Assembly: GCA_025451135.1 (NCBI GenBank)
Contig: JANWKW010000048.1
Coordinates: 1 to 24,972 of the forward strand
Length of the DNA stretch: 24,972 nt
Direction: 5' to 3'
Origin: Vulcanimicrobiia bacterium
GTDB taxonomy: Bacteria > Vulcanimicrobiota > Vulcanimicrobiia > Vulcanimicrobiales > Vulcanimicrobiaceae
How positions within the stretch are numbered: the first letter of the stretch is position 1; each line of letters starts with the position of its first letter. Shown here one piece after another: positions 7,809-16,544 of the stretch. Below the pieces are notes generated by a model. The model saw only the letters and a list, made by a program, of their open reading frames with translations. It did not search any database and was not told the DNA's origin. The translations under genes and the position numbers were made by a program.

Positions 7809-8843
7809 ATGAGTACACGTATAGTCGCCGCGGCTCTCGCGGCTGCCGTGGTCGGTACGGCGCTCTGGCACACGCACGCGGGAGCGGCCGCCAAGAAGCC
7901 CGTCGCCCTCCAATACGACGAGATCGTGCGCATGGCGCTCCCGCCGAACACGCCGCCGCCGCCGGGCGCGTTCGCGACGGACTATGCCACCATCATGGGC
8001 GGCGCGCCGTCCGCCACCGCAGCACCGGCCGCCACGCCGACGCCGGCGCCGCGCAAACACGGTCTGTTCGGCGTGATCCAGCAGGTCGTCACCGGCTCCC
8101 CGAGCGGCGACGAGGGTGACAACGGCTATGCCGCTAACGCGATGAACGCCATGAAGAAGATGCAGCAAGGGACGCTCACCCGGCTGACGTTCTACAAGAA
8201 CTGGCTGCGGACCGACGATCCGGTGAACCGCACGGCGACCATCTCGAAGTGCGACGTCCACCAGTACATCACGCTCGACCTGGCACGCAAGACGTACGCG
8301 ATCGCGAACACCGCGCCCAAGTGCCCGCCGTCCAACGCGCCCGGCTATACCGGACCGGGCCGGGCCACGGTCGAGAACGAAGCGCCGGGAACCGGCGACA
8401 TCACGTTCAAGAACTCCGCGACCAACCTCGGTCCGAAGACGCTCGAGGGCATCCCGACCGTCGGATGGGACAAGACGATGGAGTATTCGGCCACCAACGC
8501 GACCGGGTCGTGTTCGAACGGCGACTTCAAGATCATGACGCTCTCCTACGTCTCGCAGATCGTCCCGCCGCGCCCGTACTGCCCGCTGCCCTCGGCCGGC
8601 GCGCCGTCGAGTCCCGAGTCGGTGATCGTGCACGGCGGCTGCAAGCCGCGCATGCACAACGCGATGAGCGGCTTCGGCAGCATCTCCGACCGGCTCGAGA
8701 TGTATCTGAAGATGAGCGTCGCCTCGGGCGGACAGAACGGCGGCGGGTTCGCGACCGTCACCGAGCGCGGCAACGTGAAGTGGTACGAGCAGCCCCAGGC
8801 GGACGCGCTCTTCAGCGTGCCGCCCGGGTTCACCCGACAGTAG
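7809..8843 (+). CDS. Secreted protein of unknown function
   Basis: A 344-aa protein with a Sec signal peptide (residues 1-28: short basic start, hydrophobic core IVAAALAAAVVGTALW, cleavage near AGAAA). The mature part has Pro/Ala-rich linkers at about 46-52 and 66-82, then a likely beta-rich domain (about 105-344) with five Cys (in SKCDV, PKCPP, GSCSNG, PYCPL, GGCKP). The phrase HQYITLDLARKTYAIANT suggests a heme-free, beta-sheet ligand-binding domain, but I do not recognise the family. It is divergent from the CDGSH gene and convergent with the M3 peptidase gene, with a 6-nt gap. GAAGG lies about 6-10 nt before the chosen ATG; the frame is open 26 codons upstream, but only this start gives a signal peptide. 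Confidence 0.8.
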   Translation: MSTRIVAAALAAAVVGTALWHTHAGAAAKKPVALQYDEIVRMALPPNTPPPPGAFATDYATIMGGAPSATAAPAATPTPAPRKHGLFGVIQQVVTGSPSGDEGDNGYAANAMNAMKKMQQGTLTRLTFYKNWLRTDDPVNRTATISKCDVHQYITLDLARKTYAIANTAPKCPPSNAPGYTGPGRATVENEAPGTGDITFKNSATNLGPKTLEGIPTVGWDKTMEYSATNATGSCSNGDFKIMTLSYVSQIVPPRPYCPLPSAGAPSSPESVIVHGGCKPRMHNAMSGFGSISDRLEMYLKMSVASGGQNGGGFATVTERGNVKWYEQPQADALFSVPPGFTRQ

Positions 8844-8854
8844 TCGAGACTACT
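8839..8854. repeat. 16-bp perfect palindrome containing two convergent stop codons
   Basis: AGTAGTC-GA-GACTACT is a perfect palindrome. The plus-strand stop TAG (8841-8843) and the minus-strand stop (8850-8852) both lie in its arms. It could act as a small bidirectional hairpin; there is no long U-tract. Confidence 0.6.
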
Positions 8855-10892
8855 TGCTCTTGGACGGGTCGGTGATCCCGAAGATCGCGTAGAACGCGTC
8901 CGGGCTCATCGGCCGTCCGAGGAACTTCAAGATCTCCGCGTCCGGTTCGTAGGTGCGAGCCGGCTGCAGGATGTCCGTCCGATAGCGCGCGCCGACGACC
9001 GGGCTTTCGATGCCGCCCTTTTGGAACGCGGTGAACATGTCTTGCGCGTACACCAGCGACCACAGGTAGCCGTAGTAGCCGGCATCGTAGCCGAACAGGT
9101 GGCCGAACGACGCCTGCGGCAGCGTGCCCGGCACCATCGAGAGCGGCGTCGTCTCGGACTGCACCTTCGCCCAGACCGCGGTGGTGTCGACGTGCGGGCC
9201 CATCGTGTGATAGTCCATGTCGACGGTCGCGTACTGGATCTGGCGGGTCGTGAAATACGCATAGTCCACGTACTTCGCGGCGGTCATCTTGGCGATCAGA
9301 TCGTCCGGAAGCGGCGCGCCCGTCTTCCAGTTCGAGGAGATCTGCTTGAGCACCGACGGCTGCCACACGAAGTTCTCGAGCATCTGCGAGGGCGCCTCGA
9401 CGAAGTCCTGACGGAAACCGCCCGAGAGCGTCTCGTAAGGCGCCGTCGCCAGCAGCGCGGCCAGGTTGTGGCCGAACTCGTGGAAGAAGGTGACCACGTC
9501 GTCGTGGGTGAGCAGTGCGGGCTGACCCGGGCCGGGCTTCGGCCAGTTGCCCAGGATCGCCGCGACCGGGACGCGCGAACCGTCCGCCGTCTTGCGGTAC
9601 GGCAGCAGCGGCCAGTTCGCGAAATGCTCGAACTTGCCGTCGCGCGGGAACAGATCGAAATACGTGTAGCCGAGGAGCTTGCCGGTCTTGCCGTCGGTGA
9701 CCTTATACTCCAGGACTTCCGGCAGCCAGGCATCGCTGTTCTTGACCTGCTTGAAATCGATGGTCAGGAGCGTGTGGTAGATGTTGAGGACCGCGTCGAT
9801 CGTGTGCTGCACCGGGAAGTACTGGCGGATCGCGTCGGTGTCGACCGCGTATTGCGTCTTGTTGAGGATGTGGTCGTAATGGCTCACGTCCCATGCGTTG
9901 AGGACCGCGTCGGGGTTGCCGGTATCCTTGGCCTTGAGCTGGCGCAGGTTCTCGAACTCGGCGCGGGCCTTCGGCAGGATGGCGGCGTCGAGGTTGTCGA
10001 GGAACTTGAAGACCCGGGCGGGCGATCCGGCCATCCGGTCGGCGAGCACGTAGGCGGCCCAGTTCTCGTAGCCCATCAGGTGCGCGAGCCGGTCGCGGAT
10101 GGCGATGGCCTTCTCGAGGATGGCGACGTTGGCCTGACCGCCGCGGTTGCTGTACGCGATCGAGAACGCCTTGCGCGCGCTCTCGTCGGTGGCGTAGGCG
10201 GTGATGCCCGCCGTCGACTCGTTGACCTTCACCACGTACGTGCCGTCCGCGTTCTTGCCGAAGCTGGCGACGATGTCTGCCGGGATCCCGGCCGTCTGGG
10301 CGGGCGTGAGCGTGATGGTGGTCTTGTCGTTGGTGAGGTTCGTGCTGAAATCGATGCCGAGCTGGCTGAGCTGGTTCGAGAGCTTCACGAACTCGGCGCG
10401 CGCCGCCGGTGCGAGCCCCGCGCCGGAACGCTTGAGGGTCGTCAGCCACAGCGCCGTCAGCTTCTTATCGTAGACCGATTTCGCGGTCCCGCTCTTGCTT
10501 GCGGCCGCGACCGCCTGCTCGAGCGCCGGACGCGCGGTCACTTCGTTGAAGTAGGCCGACACGTCGTTCTGGCAGTCCGAGGACGCGTCGCGGACGGCCT
10601 TGTCGGTCGCGACGTAGTACGCGAACGTCTGGTAGACGAGCTTATCGTTGAGATCGGAGCTGGCGTTCTCCAAGGGAAGCACGACCGTCGCGAAAGTGCG
10701 GGGCGACCGCGCGCGCACGATGGCGTTCACGCGGGCGTCGGTCTGCTTGATCACCGCGGCGCACGAGGCTTTGATCTGGGCCGCGGTCAGGTGCCAGTCG
10801 ACGCCGTCGGGCGCGGCGGCCGCAGCCGGCAGCGCGAACGCCGCCGCGGCGGCGACGCAGAGCGCGGAAGATATGAGGAAGCGATGGATCAC
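8850..10892 (-). CDS. Secreted M3-family zinc oligopeptidase
   Basis: A 680-aa metallopeptidase of the thimet-oligopeptidase/PrlC/Dcp family (M3), which cleaves short peptides. The zinc site is H471-E-F-G-H475 (FFHEFGHNL) with the third ligand E499 in DFVEAPSQ; the downstream helix motif MLENFVW and GYDAGYYGYLWS near the C-terminus are also typical. A Sec signal peptide covers residues 1-27 (MIHRFLISSALCVAAAAAFA then PAAAAA), so unlike cytosolic PrlC it acts in the periplasm or outside. The frame is open to 11171, across the SRP RNA locus, but the GTG at 10892 has AAGGAG 6 nt before it and begins a proper signal peptide. The protein likely supplies amino acids from exported peptides, which would fit the tyrosine-degrading capacity nearby (inference). 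Confidence 0.93.
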   Translation of the reverse strand: MIHRFLISSALCVAAAAAFALPAAAAAPDGVDWHLTAAQIKASCAAVIKQTDARVNAIVRARSPRTFATVVLPLENASSDLNDKLVYQTFAYYVATDKAVRDASSDCQNDVSAYFNEVTARPALEQAVAAASKSGTAKSVYDKKLTALWLTTLKRSGAGLAPAARAEFVKLSNQLSQLGIDFSTNLTNDKTTITLTPAQTAGIPADIVASFGKNADGTYVVKVNESTAGITAYATDESARKAFSIAYSNRGGQANVAILEKAIAIRDRLAHLMGYENWAAYVLADRMAGSPARVFKFLDNLDAAILPKARAEFENLRQLKAKDTGNPDAVLNAWDVSHYDHILNKTQYAVDTDAIRQYFPVQHTIDAVLNIYHTLLTIDFKQVKNSDAWLPEVLEYKVTDGKTGKLLGYTYFDLFPRDGKFEHFANWPLLPYRKTADGSRVPVAAILGNWPKPGPGQPALLTHDDVVTFFHEFGHNLAALLATAPYETLSGGFRQDFVEAPSQMLENFVWQPSVLKQISSNWKTGAPLPDDLIAKMTAAKYVDYAYFTTRQIQYATVDMDYHTMGPHVDTTAVWAKVQSETTPLSMVPGTLPQASFGHLFGYDAGYYGYLWSLVYAQDMFTAFQKGGIESPVVGARYRTDILQPARTYEPDAEILKFLGRPMSPDAFYAIFGITDPSKSK

Positions 10893-10989
10893 GCGAGTCT
10901 CCTTCTGATTAGACGGGCCGTAATTGCAACGTTTGTCCCCCATGCCCTCGTTGCCAGCGGTTTGGCAGACCGGCTCCGACCAAGGCGGG

Positions 10990-11020
10990 TTGCGGCCGGC
11001 GGCGGCCCCCGTGGTATGAT
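10990..11020 (+). promoter_or_regulatory. Promoter of the SRP RNA gene
   Basis: TTGCGG (10990-10995) and TATGAT (11015-11020) are separated by 19 nt. The -10 is near consensus and lies about 15 nt before the first paired base of the SRP RNA. The spacer is longer than the ideal 17. Confidence 0.55.
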
Positions 11021-11035
11021 GGCCCGGCCATCGAC

Positions 11036-11137
11036 GGGGGCTGGGCTCTACGCGGCGCAACCTCGTGAACCCCGCCAGGCCCGGAAGGGAGCAACGGTAA
11101 GCGAATCGTTGCGGGTGCCGTGGACCACCTGGTCCTC
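11036..11137 (+). ncRNA. ffs: Signal recognition particle RNA (bacterial small, 4.5S type)
   Basis: The domain IV hallmark is present at about 11071-11098: CCAGGcccGGAAgggAGCAA, a GGAA tetraloop on a 3-bp stem flanked by the conserved symmetric and asymmetric loops that bind Ffh. It is followed by CGGTAAGCG and later GGGTGCCG, as in other 4.5S RNAs. Inner pairing of CGGC/GCAAC with GTTGC/GCCG and an outer stem of GGGGGCTGGG with CCTGGTCCTC give a single long hairpin of about 102 nt. There is no room for an Alu domain, so this is the short type. It binds Ffh to target membrane proteins co-translationally. The ends are set from base pairing and may be off by a few nt. Confidence 0.93.
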
Positions 11138-11151
11138 GTCGTGGTCCTTTT
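11122..11151 (+). terminator. Intrinsic terminator overlapping the 3' end of the SRP RNA
   Basis: GGACCAC (11122-11128) and GTGGTCC (11141-11147) form a perfect 7-bp stem followed by TTTT. The 5' arm and loop are also part of the SRP RNA outer stem, so the terminator and mature RNA folds are mutually exclusive. Confidence 0.65.
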
Positions 11152-11160
11152 GAGGAGCCT

Positions 11161-11643
11161 ATGCAGAGCATCTATCTTGCAGCGGCGGCCGCTTTGGCGG
11201 GCGCCCTCGTCGCCCTGGTGATCTACCATTTCGCGGCCGTCGCACCGGGTCTCAAGCGCCTCCAGGCGGAGATCCGCACCCACGACGAGATCATGGGCGG
11301 GGCGGCAGGACCGGCCTCTTCCCGGCTCGGCGGCATCGAGGCTGGCCTGGCAGCCCTGCGTGGGGAGCACGAAAGGGTCGCCCGGCGGGTAGGAGAACTG
11401 GACGTTTTGGCCCATACGGATATCTCGCGGGTCGGCTTTGTGCGTTACGACGCCTTCGACGACACGGGCTCCGAGCTCTCGTATGCCTTGGCTCTGCTCA
11501 ATCGCGAAGGCACCGGCGTGGTGCTCTCCAGCATCTACTCGCGCACCGACACGCGCACGTACGGCAAGGCGGTCGAAGCCTATCGACCCCTCGCCAATGC
11601 TTCTGAAGAAGAAGTCCGTGCGATCGCGCTGGCCCGCGGATGA
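11161..11643 (+). CDS. DUF4446-like membrane-anchored protein
   Basis: A 160-aa protein with one N-terminal membrane helix (about 4-26, IYLAAAAALAGALVALVIYH). A likely coiled region (30-80) follows, and then a conserved C-terminal block with RVGFVRYDAFDDTGSELSYA and GVVLSSIYSRTDTRTYGK, which is the DUF4446 core. The biochemical role of that family is unknown; it often lies near chromosome segregation or cell envelope genes. GAGGAG ends 3 nt before the ATG. It begins the plus-strand run M23 peptidase-YggT-LepA, with 9 nt to the next gene. Confidence 0.8.
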   Translation: MQSIYLAAAAALAGALVALVIYHFAAVAPGLKRLQAEIRTHDEIMGGAAGPASSRLGGIEAGLAALRGEHERVARRVGELDVLAHTDISRVGFVRYDAFDDTGSELSYALALLNREGTGVVLSSIYSRTDTRTYGKAVEAYRPLANASEEEVRAIALARG

Positions 11644-11652
11644 AGACGGCGG

Positions 11653-12567
11653 ATGATTAAGCTTAAAGATCGTTACTACATCAAGATCGTGCCGCATCGC
11701 GGCGATAAGGTCCACCGGCTCGAGTTGACCCGTCGCCATATCGTGGCGGCGGCGATCGTGCTGGGCGCGGCGACCTTCGGCTCGCTCGGATTCGCCGGCG
11801 TCCAGACCCTGCGCGCGCACGCCGAGGTGGCGTCGTTGCAGACGCAGGCCGCGACCATCCGGCAGATCGACAAGAAGGCCGACACGCTGCGGACGCAGAT
11901 CCAGAGCGTCCAGAAGCAGAACCAAGAGATCCAGCAGCTGATCGGGGTCAAGCCCAAGTCGCCGGCCTCGCCGAAACTGCAGAAGACCTCCTCGACCCGC
12001 CCGGGCGGCGAGGTCGACCTGGTCGGCCGGCACATCGACCAGCTCGACGCGGATTCGAAGGCGCTGGCCGCCGTCTCGAACGAGAACCGCACGCTGACGA
12101 TGCGCATCCTCAACATGCGCCACATCGCCGCGCTCGGCCGGGCCCGCTTGCTCGCATCCATCCCGTCGATCAATCCCGTGCCCGGCGCGGACATCGTCGG
12201 CTGCTTCTGCTACCGCACCTCGCCCGACGTCGAGTTCCACGAGGGCGTCGATCTCAATGCCGACTACCAGGCGGTGCGCGCCTCGGCCGCCGGCACGGTC
12301 GTCTCGGCCGACTACGACGGTTCGTACGGCGAGAAGATCGTGATCGATCACGGCAACGGCTACCAGACCTGGTACGCCCATCTCTCGCGCATCGACGTGC
12401 ACGCCGGCGAGACGGTCTACAAAGGCGAGCATATCGCCGTCTCCGGCAATACCGGTTTCTCGACCGGACCGCACCTGCATTACCAACTGATGCACGACGG
12501 CACGCCGATCGATCCCACGCCGTTCCTCAACGGCGTGCCCGCGAATGTCCTAGCGTCGCTTCCGTAG
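11653..12567 (+). CDS. Membrane-anchored M23 family peptidase (LytM/NlpD-type)
   Basis: A 304-aa protein: short cytosolic start, one membrane helix (about 29-50), a coiled coil (about 54-97, rich in Gln and Lys), a Pro/Ser linker, a second helix region, then the LytM domain (about 180-300). The zinc ligands H196 and D200 (FHEGVDLN) and H276 (GPHLHYQL) and the catalytic-type H243 (WYAHLS) are all present, so it is probably an active peptidoglycan endopeptidase rather than an EnvC-like inactive activator. The architecture with a coiled coil resembles periplasmic division or elongation hydrolases. It follows the DUF4446 gene by 9 nt and precedes YggT by 13 nt. Confidence 0.93.
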   Translation: MIKLKDRYYIKIVPHRGDKVHRLELTRRHIVAAAIVLGAATFGSLGFAGVQTLRAHAEVASLQTQAATIRQIDKKADTLRTQIQSVQKQNQEIQQLIGVKPKSPASPKLQKTSSTRPGGEVDLVGRHIDQLDADSKALAAVSNENRTLTMRILNMRHIAALGRARLLASIPSINPVPGADIVGCFCYRTSPDVEFHEGVDLNADYQAVRASAAGTVVSADYDGSYGEKIVIDHGNGYQTWYAHLSRIDVHAGETVYKGEHIAVSGNTGFSTGPHLHYQLMHDGTPIDPTPFLNGVPANVLASLP

Positions 12568-12580
12568 AACGAGAACGCCC

Positions 12581-12859
12581 GTGAACCTCTCTTGCGACCT
12601 CGCGGGTCTCCTCATCGCGCTCGCGCGCGCGTACACCCTGATCCTGATCGGCTATGCGATCCTGTCGTGGATCCCCGACCTGCAGCGCTATCAGCGCTAT
12701 CTGGATCCGCTGGTGCTGCCGCTGCTGCGCCCGCTCCAACGCGTGATCCCGCCGATGGGCGGTCTCGATCTCTCGTTCCTGGTGCTGATCCTGGTCATCC
12801 AGCTCGTCGTCGTCCCCTTGCTCGGGCGGCTCTCGCTCAACGTCTGCTACGGGATCTGA
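12581..12859 (+). CDS. YggT family membrane protein
   Basis: A 92-aa integral membrane protein with two hydrophobic segments (about 8-30 and 62-83) separated by a loop containing Y-x-x-Y-L-D-P and R-P-L-Q-R-V-I-P-P-M-G-G-L-D, the typical YggT signature. The family lies near division or envelope genes in many bacteria; its exact function is not settled, though osmotic tolerance has been proposed. GTG start, 13 nt after the M23 peptidase gene; 4 nt before lepA. Confidence 0.9.
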   Translation: MNLSCDLAGLLIALARAYTLILIGYAILSWIPDLQRYQRYLDPLVLPLLRPLQRVIPPMGGLDLSFLVLILVIQLVVVPLLGRLSLNVCYGI

Positions 12860-12863
12860 CGCG

Positions 12864-14687
<1,824 letters not shown>

Positions 14688-14698
14688 GCGGCCGCGCG

Positions 14699-15292
14699 AT
14701 GAAGACCTTCGTCGCGACCAAGAATCTCGGCAAACTCGCGGAGATGCGCGAGATCTTCGCCGGCTCCGCGCTCGAACTCGACACCTATCCGCTCTACGCC
14801 GACGTCGAGGAGAGCGCCGACGATTACGTCGGGAACGCGCGTCTCAAGGCGACCGCGCTCGCCGCGCAGTTGCGCGAGGCGGGGATCGCCGCGGCGGTGC
14901 TGGCCGACGATAGCGGGCTCGAGGTCGCGGCGCTCGACGGACGCCCGGGCATCTATTCCGCGCGCTACGCCGGCGTCGCGACGTCGTGGCCCGACCGGCG
15001 CGAGGCGCTGCTGGCCGAACTGCGCGACGTCGAACCCGATCGCCGCGGCGGGCGATTCGTCTGCTCGATGGTGTTGCTGCTGCCGGACGGACGCGAGCTC
15101 GACGGCTTCGGCACCGTCGCGGGACGGATGGTAGAAGAAGTGCGGGGGCGGTTCGGATTCGGCTACGATCCGCTCTTCGTCCCGGACGGCGACACGCGCA
15201 CCTTCGCCGAGTTCCCGGAAGCGGAGAAGAACCGGGTCAGCCACCGGCGTCGCGCGGCGGACGCGCTGCTCGCGATATTGGCGAACGCATGA
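14699..15292 (+). CDS. rdgB: Non-canonical purine NTP pyrophosphatase (RdgB/HAM1)
   Basis: A 197-aa house-cleaning enzyme that hydrolyses dITP, XTP and ITP to monophosphates and so protects DNA and RNA. It has the start motif VATKNLGKLAEM (T-x-N-x-x-K-x-x-E), the catalytic Asp pair in LADDSGLEV (D70, D71), F-G-Y-D-P-L-F in the substrate pocket and the terminal SHR (VSHRRRA). Its ATG lies 11 nt after lepA, and its stop overlaps the next start (ATGA). Confidence 0.96.
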   Translation: MKTFVATKNLGKLAEMREIFAGSALELDTYPLYADVEESADDYVGNARLKATALAAQLREAGIAAAVLADDSGLEVAALDGRPGIYSARYAGVATSWPDRREALLAELRDVEPDRRGGRFVCSMVLLLPDGRELDGFGTVAGRMVEEVRGRFGFGYDPLFVPDGDTRTFAEFPEAEKNRVSHRRRAADALLAILANA

Positions 15293-16143
15293 GCCGCGCG
15301 ATCGAGCCGGCCGGACTCGACGAGGTCCGCGCGTATGCGATCCGCCGATTTCCCGATACGTTCTCGCGCGGTCTGTACGCGGACGGCTTCGAGGCGATGG
15401 AGTGCCGCGCGTGGGTCGCGCGCGACGAAGGGACGGCGATCGGGATCGCACTGGCACGCGACCTCGAGACGGAACGCTTCGTCGCCGACCTGTACGTCGA
15501 GCCGAGCTTTCGCGGCGAGGGCATCGGGAGGCGGTTGCTCGACGCAGCCATCGGCGATGCGCAGGATCGATCGCTCGCGGCCACGTGCGACCCCGGCGAC
15601 CCGGCGGCGATCGCGCTGCTGGCGAAGCGCGGCTTGGCGATCCGCGAGACGATCCTGCGCCTGTCGGGCGAGATCCCGAAAGACGACGATCTGCTGGCGC
15701 TGGCTGCCGGCGACTACCGATTCGGGATCGAGCGACTCGACCCGGCGATCCACGCCTTCGCTCTGGCCCAACTCGATCGCGAGACGCGCGGGAGCGCCCG
15801 CGAGAGCGAACACCGTTTCCTCGCGACGGTCGCCTCGGGCATCGTCTTCTCGATCGACGACGAGGCGGTCGGCTACGCCTACCTCTCTCCGAGCGGCCAG
15901 ATCGGACCGGTCGCGGTCGCCTCGGGTGCCTACCTCGCCCAGATCTTCGCCTACGCGATGGCCGCGCTGCGCCGCGAACACGGAGCCAGCTGGTGCACCG
16001 CGGCCGTCCCGGCCGGCAACCTTCGGGCACTGCGAACCGCGCTGCGGGCCGGCCTGCGCATCCAGGCTGGCCCGGCGCTCGCATCCGACGGCCCGGCCGG
16101 CGAACTCGCGCGGTACGTCGCGCTTGACGCACTCCTATTCTAA
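15289..16143 (+). CDS. GNAT-family protein with probable tandem acetyltransferase-like domains
   Basis: A 284-aa cytosolic protein. The first half is a GNAT domain: strand FVADLYVEPSFRG followed by the acetyl-CoA pyrophosphate loop RGEGIG (75-80) and helix RRLLDAA. The second half (about 140-284) looks like a second, degenerate GNAT fold (GYAYLSPSGQIGPVAVAS, then an A-L-R-R helix and VPAGNLRALRTALRAGLR), but lacks a clear R/Q-x-x-G-x-G/A loop. The acceptor substrate is unknown. The ATG overlaps the rdgB stop by 4 nt, so it is translationally coupled to rdgB and ends the lepA-rdgB run. Confidence 0.85.
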   Translation: MSRAIEPAGLDEVRAYAIRRFPDTFSRGLYADGFEAMECRAWVARDEGTAIGIALARDLETERFVADLYVEPSFRGEGIGRRLLDAAIGDAQDRSLAATCDPGDPAAIALLAKRGLAIRETILRLSGEIPKDDDLLALAAGDYRFGIERLDPAIHAFALAQLDRETRGSARESEHRFLATVASGIVFSIDDEAVGYAYLSPSGQIGPVAVASGAYLAQIFAYAMAALRREHGASWCTAAVPAGNLRALRTALRAGLRIQAGPALASDGPAGELARYVALDALLF

Positions 16144-16181
16144 GGAACGCCCCCCGCCGGCGGCGAACCGTCGGTCCTGGT

Positions 16182-16257
16182 CGGGGCGTAGCTCAGCTTG
16201 GTAGAGCGCTCGCTTTGGGAGCGAGAGGTTCCGCAGGTTCAAATCCTGTCGCCCCGA
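16182..16257 (+). tRNA. tRNA-Pro (anticodon TGG)
   Basis: Acceptor CGGGGCG pairs with CGCCCCG. The anticodon arm CTCGC-TTTGGGA-GCGAG gives TGG. The T arm is GCAGG-TTCAAAT-CCTGT. CCA is not encoded. The variable loop counts as 7 nt (AGGTTCC), two longer than usual. Confidence 0.95.
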
Positions 16258-16321
16258 TGTTTCCCCCATGTGCTCTTGCGCGGGCGTGGTATTCTATCGT
16301 AGGTCCGGGGGCACACGGCAT

Positions 16322-16395
<74 letters not shown>

Positions 16396-16418
16396 AACTC
16401 CGAAGTGCCGTCGTATGT

Positions 16419-16496
16419 GGTGGCTGTAGCTCAGTTGGTTAGAGCGCTAGACTGTGACTCCAGAGGCCGCGGGTTCGAGTCCCGTCAGCCACCCCA
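16419..16496 (+). tRNA. tRNA-His (anticodon GTG)
   Basis: Acceptor GTGGCTG pairs with CAGCCAC. A G at 16419 supplies the G-1 specific to tRNA-His, opposite discriminator C (16493), and CCA (16494-16496) is encoded. The anticodon loop CTGTGAC gives GTG. The anticodon stem CTAGA/TCCAG has one A-C mismatch (third pair). Confidence 0.95.
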
Positions 16497-16524
16497 ATCT
16501 CTTCCGCAGTAGTCTCTAGGACCC

Positions 16525-16538
16525 GTCGCGAAAGCGAC
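16525..16538 (+). other. GNRA-type hairpin just before the GGDEF-EAL start
   Basis: GTCGC-GAAA-GCGAC is a perfect 5-bp hairpin with a GAAA tetraloop ending 6 nt before the ATG at 16545, in place of a clear Shine-Dalgarno. It could affect initiation or mark the end of the tRNA transcript. Confidence 0.4.
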
Positions 16539-16544
16539 GCACGC

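Noticed and set aside
10952..10967. TGCCA-GCGGTT-TGGCA inverted repeat before the M3 peptidase as an operator
   Set aside because: Only 5 bp arms; such repeats are expected by chance in GC-rich DNA and no regulator gene is nearby.
9021..11153. A 710-codon plus-strand open frame opposite the M3 peptidase and across the SRP RNA
   Set aside because: It covers a well-defined signal peptide, peptidase and structural RNA on the locus and shows no motif of its own.
16260..16321. Promoter upstream of tRNA-Arg (TTGCGC with TATTCT or TATCGT)
   Set aside because: The spacings are 8 and 13 nt, too short for a sigma70 promoter. The tRNA may be read from upstream instead.
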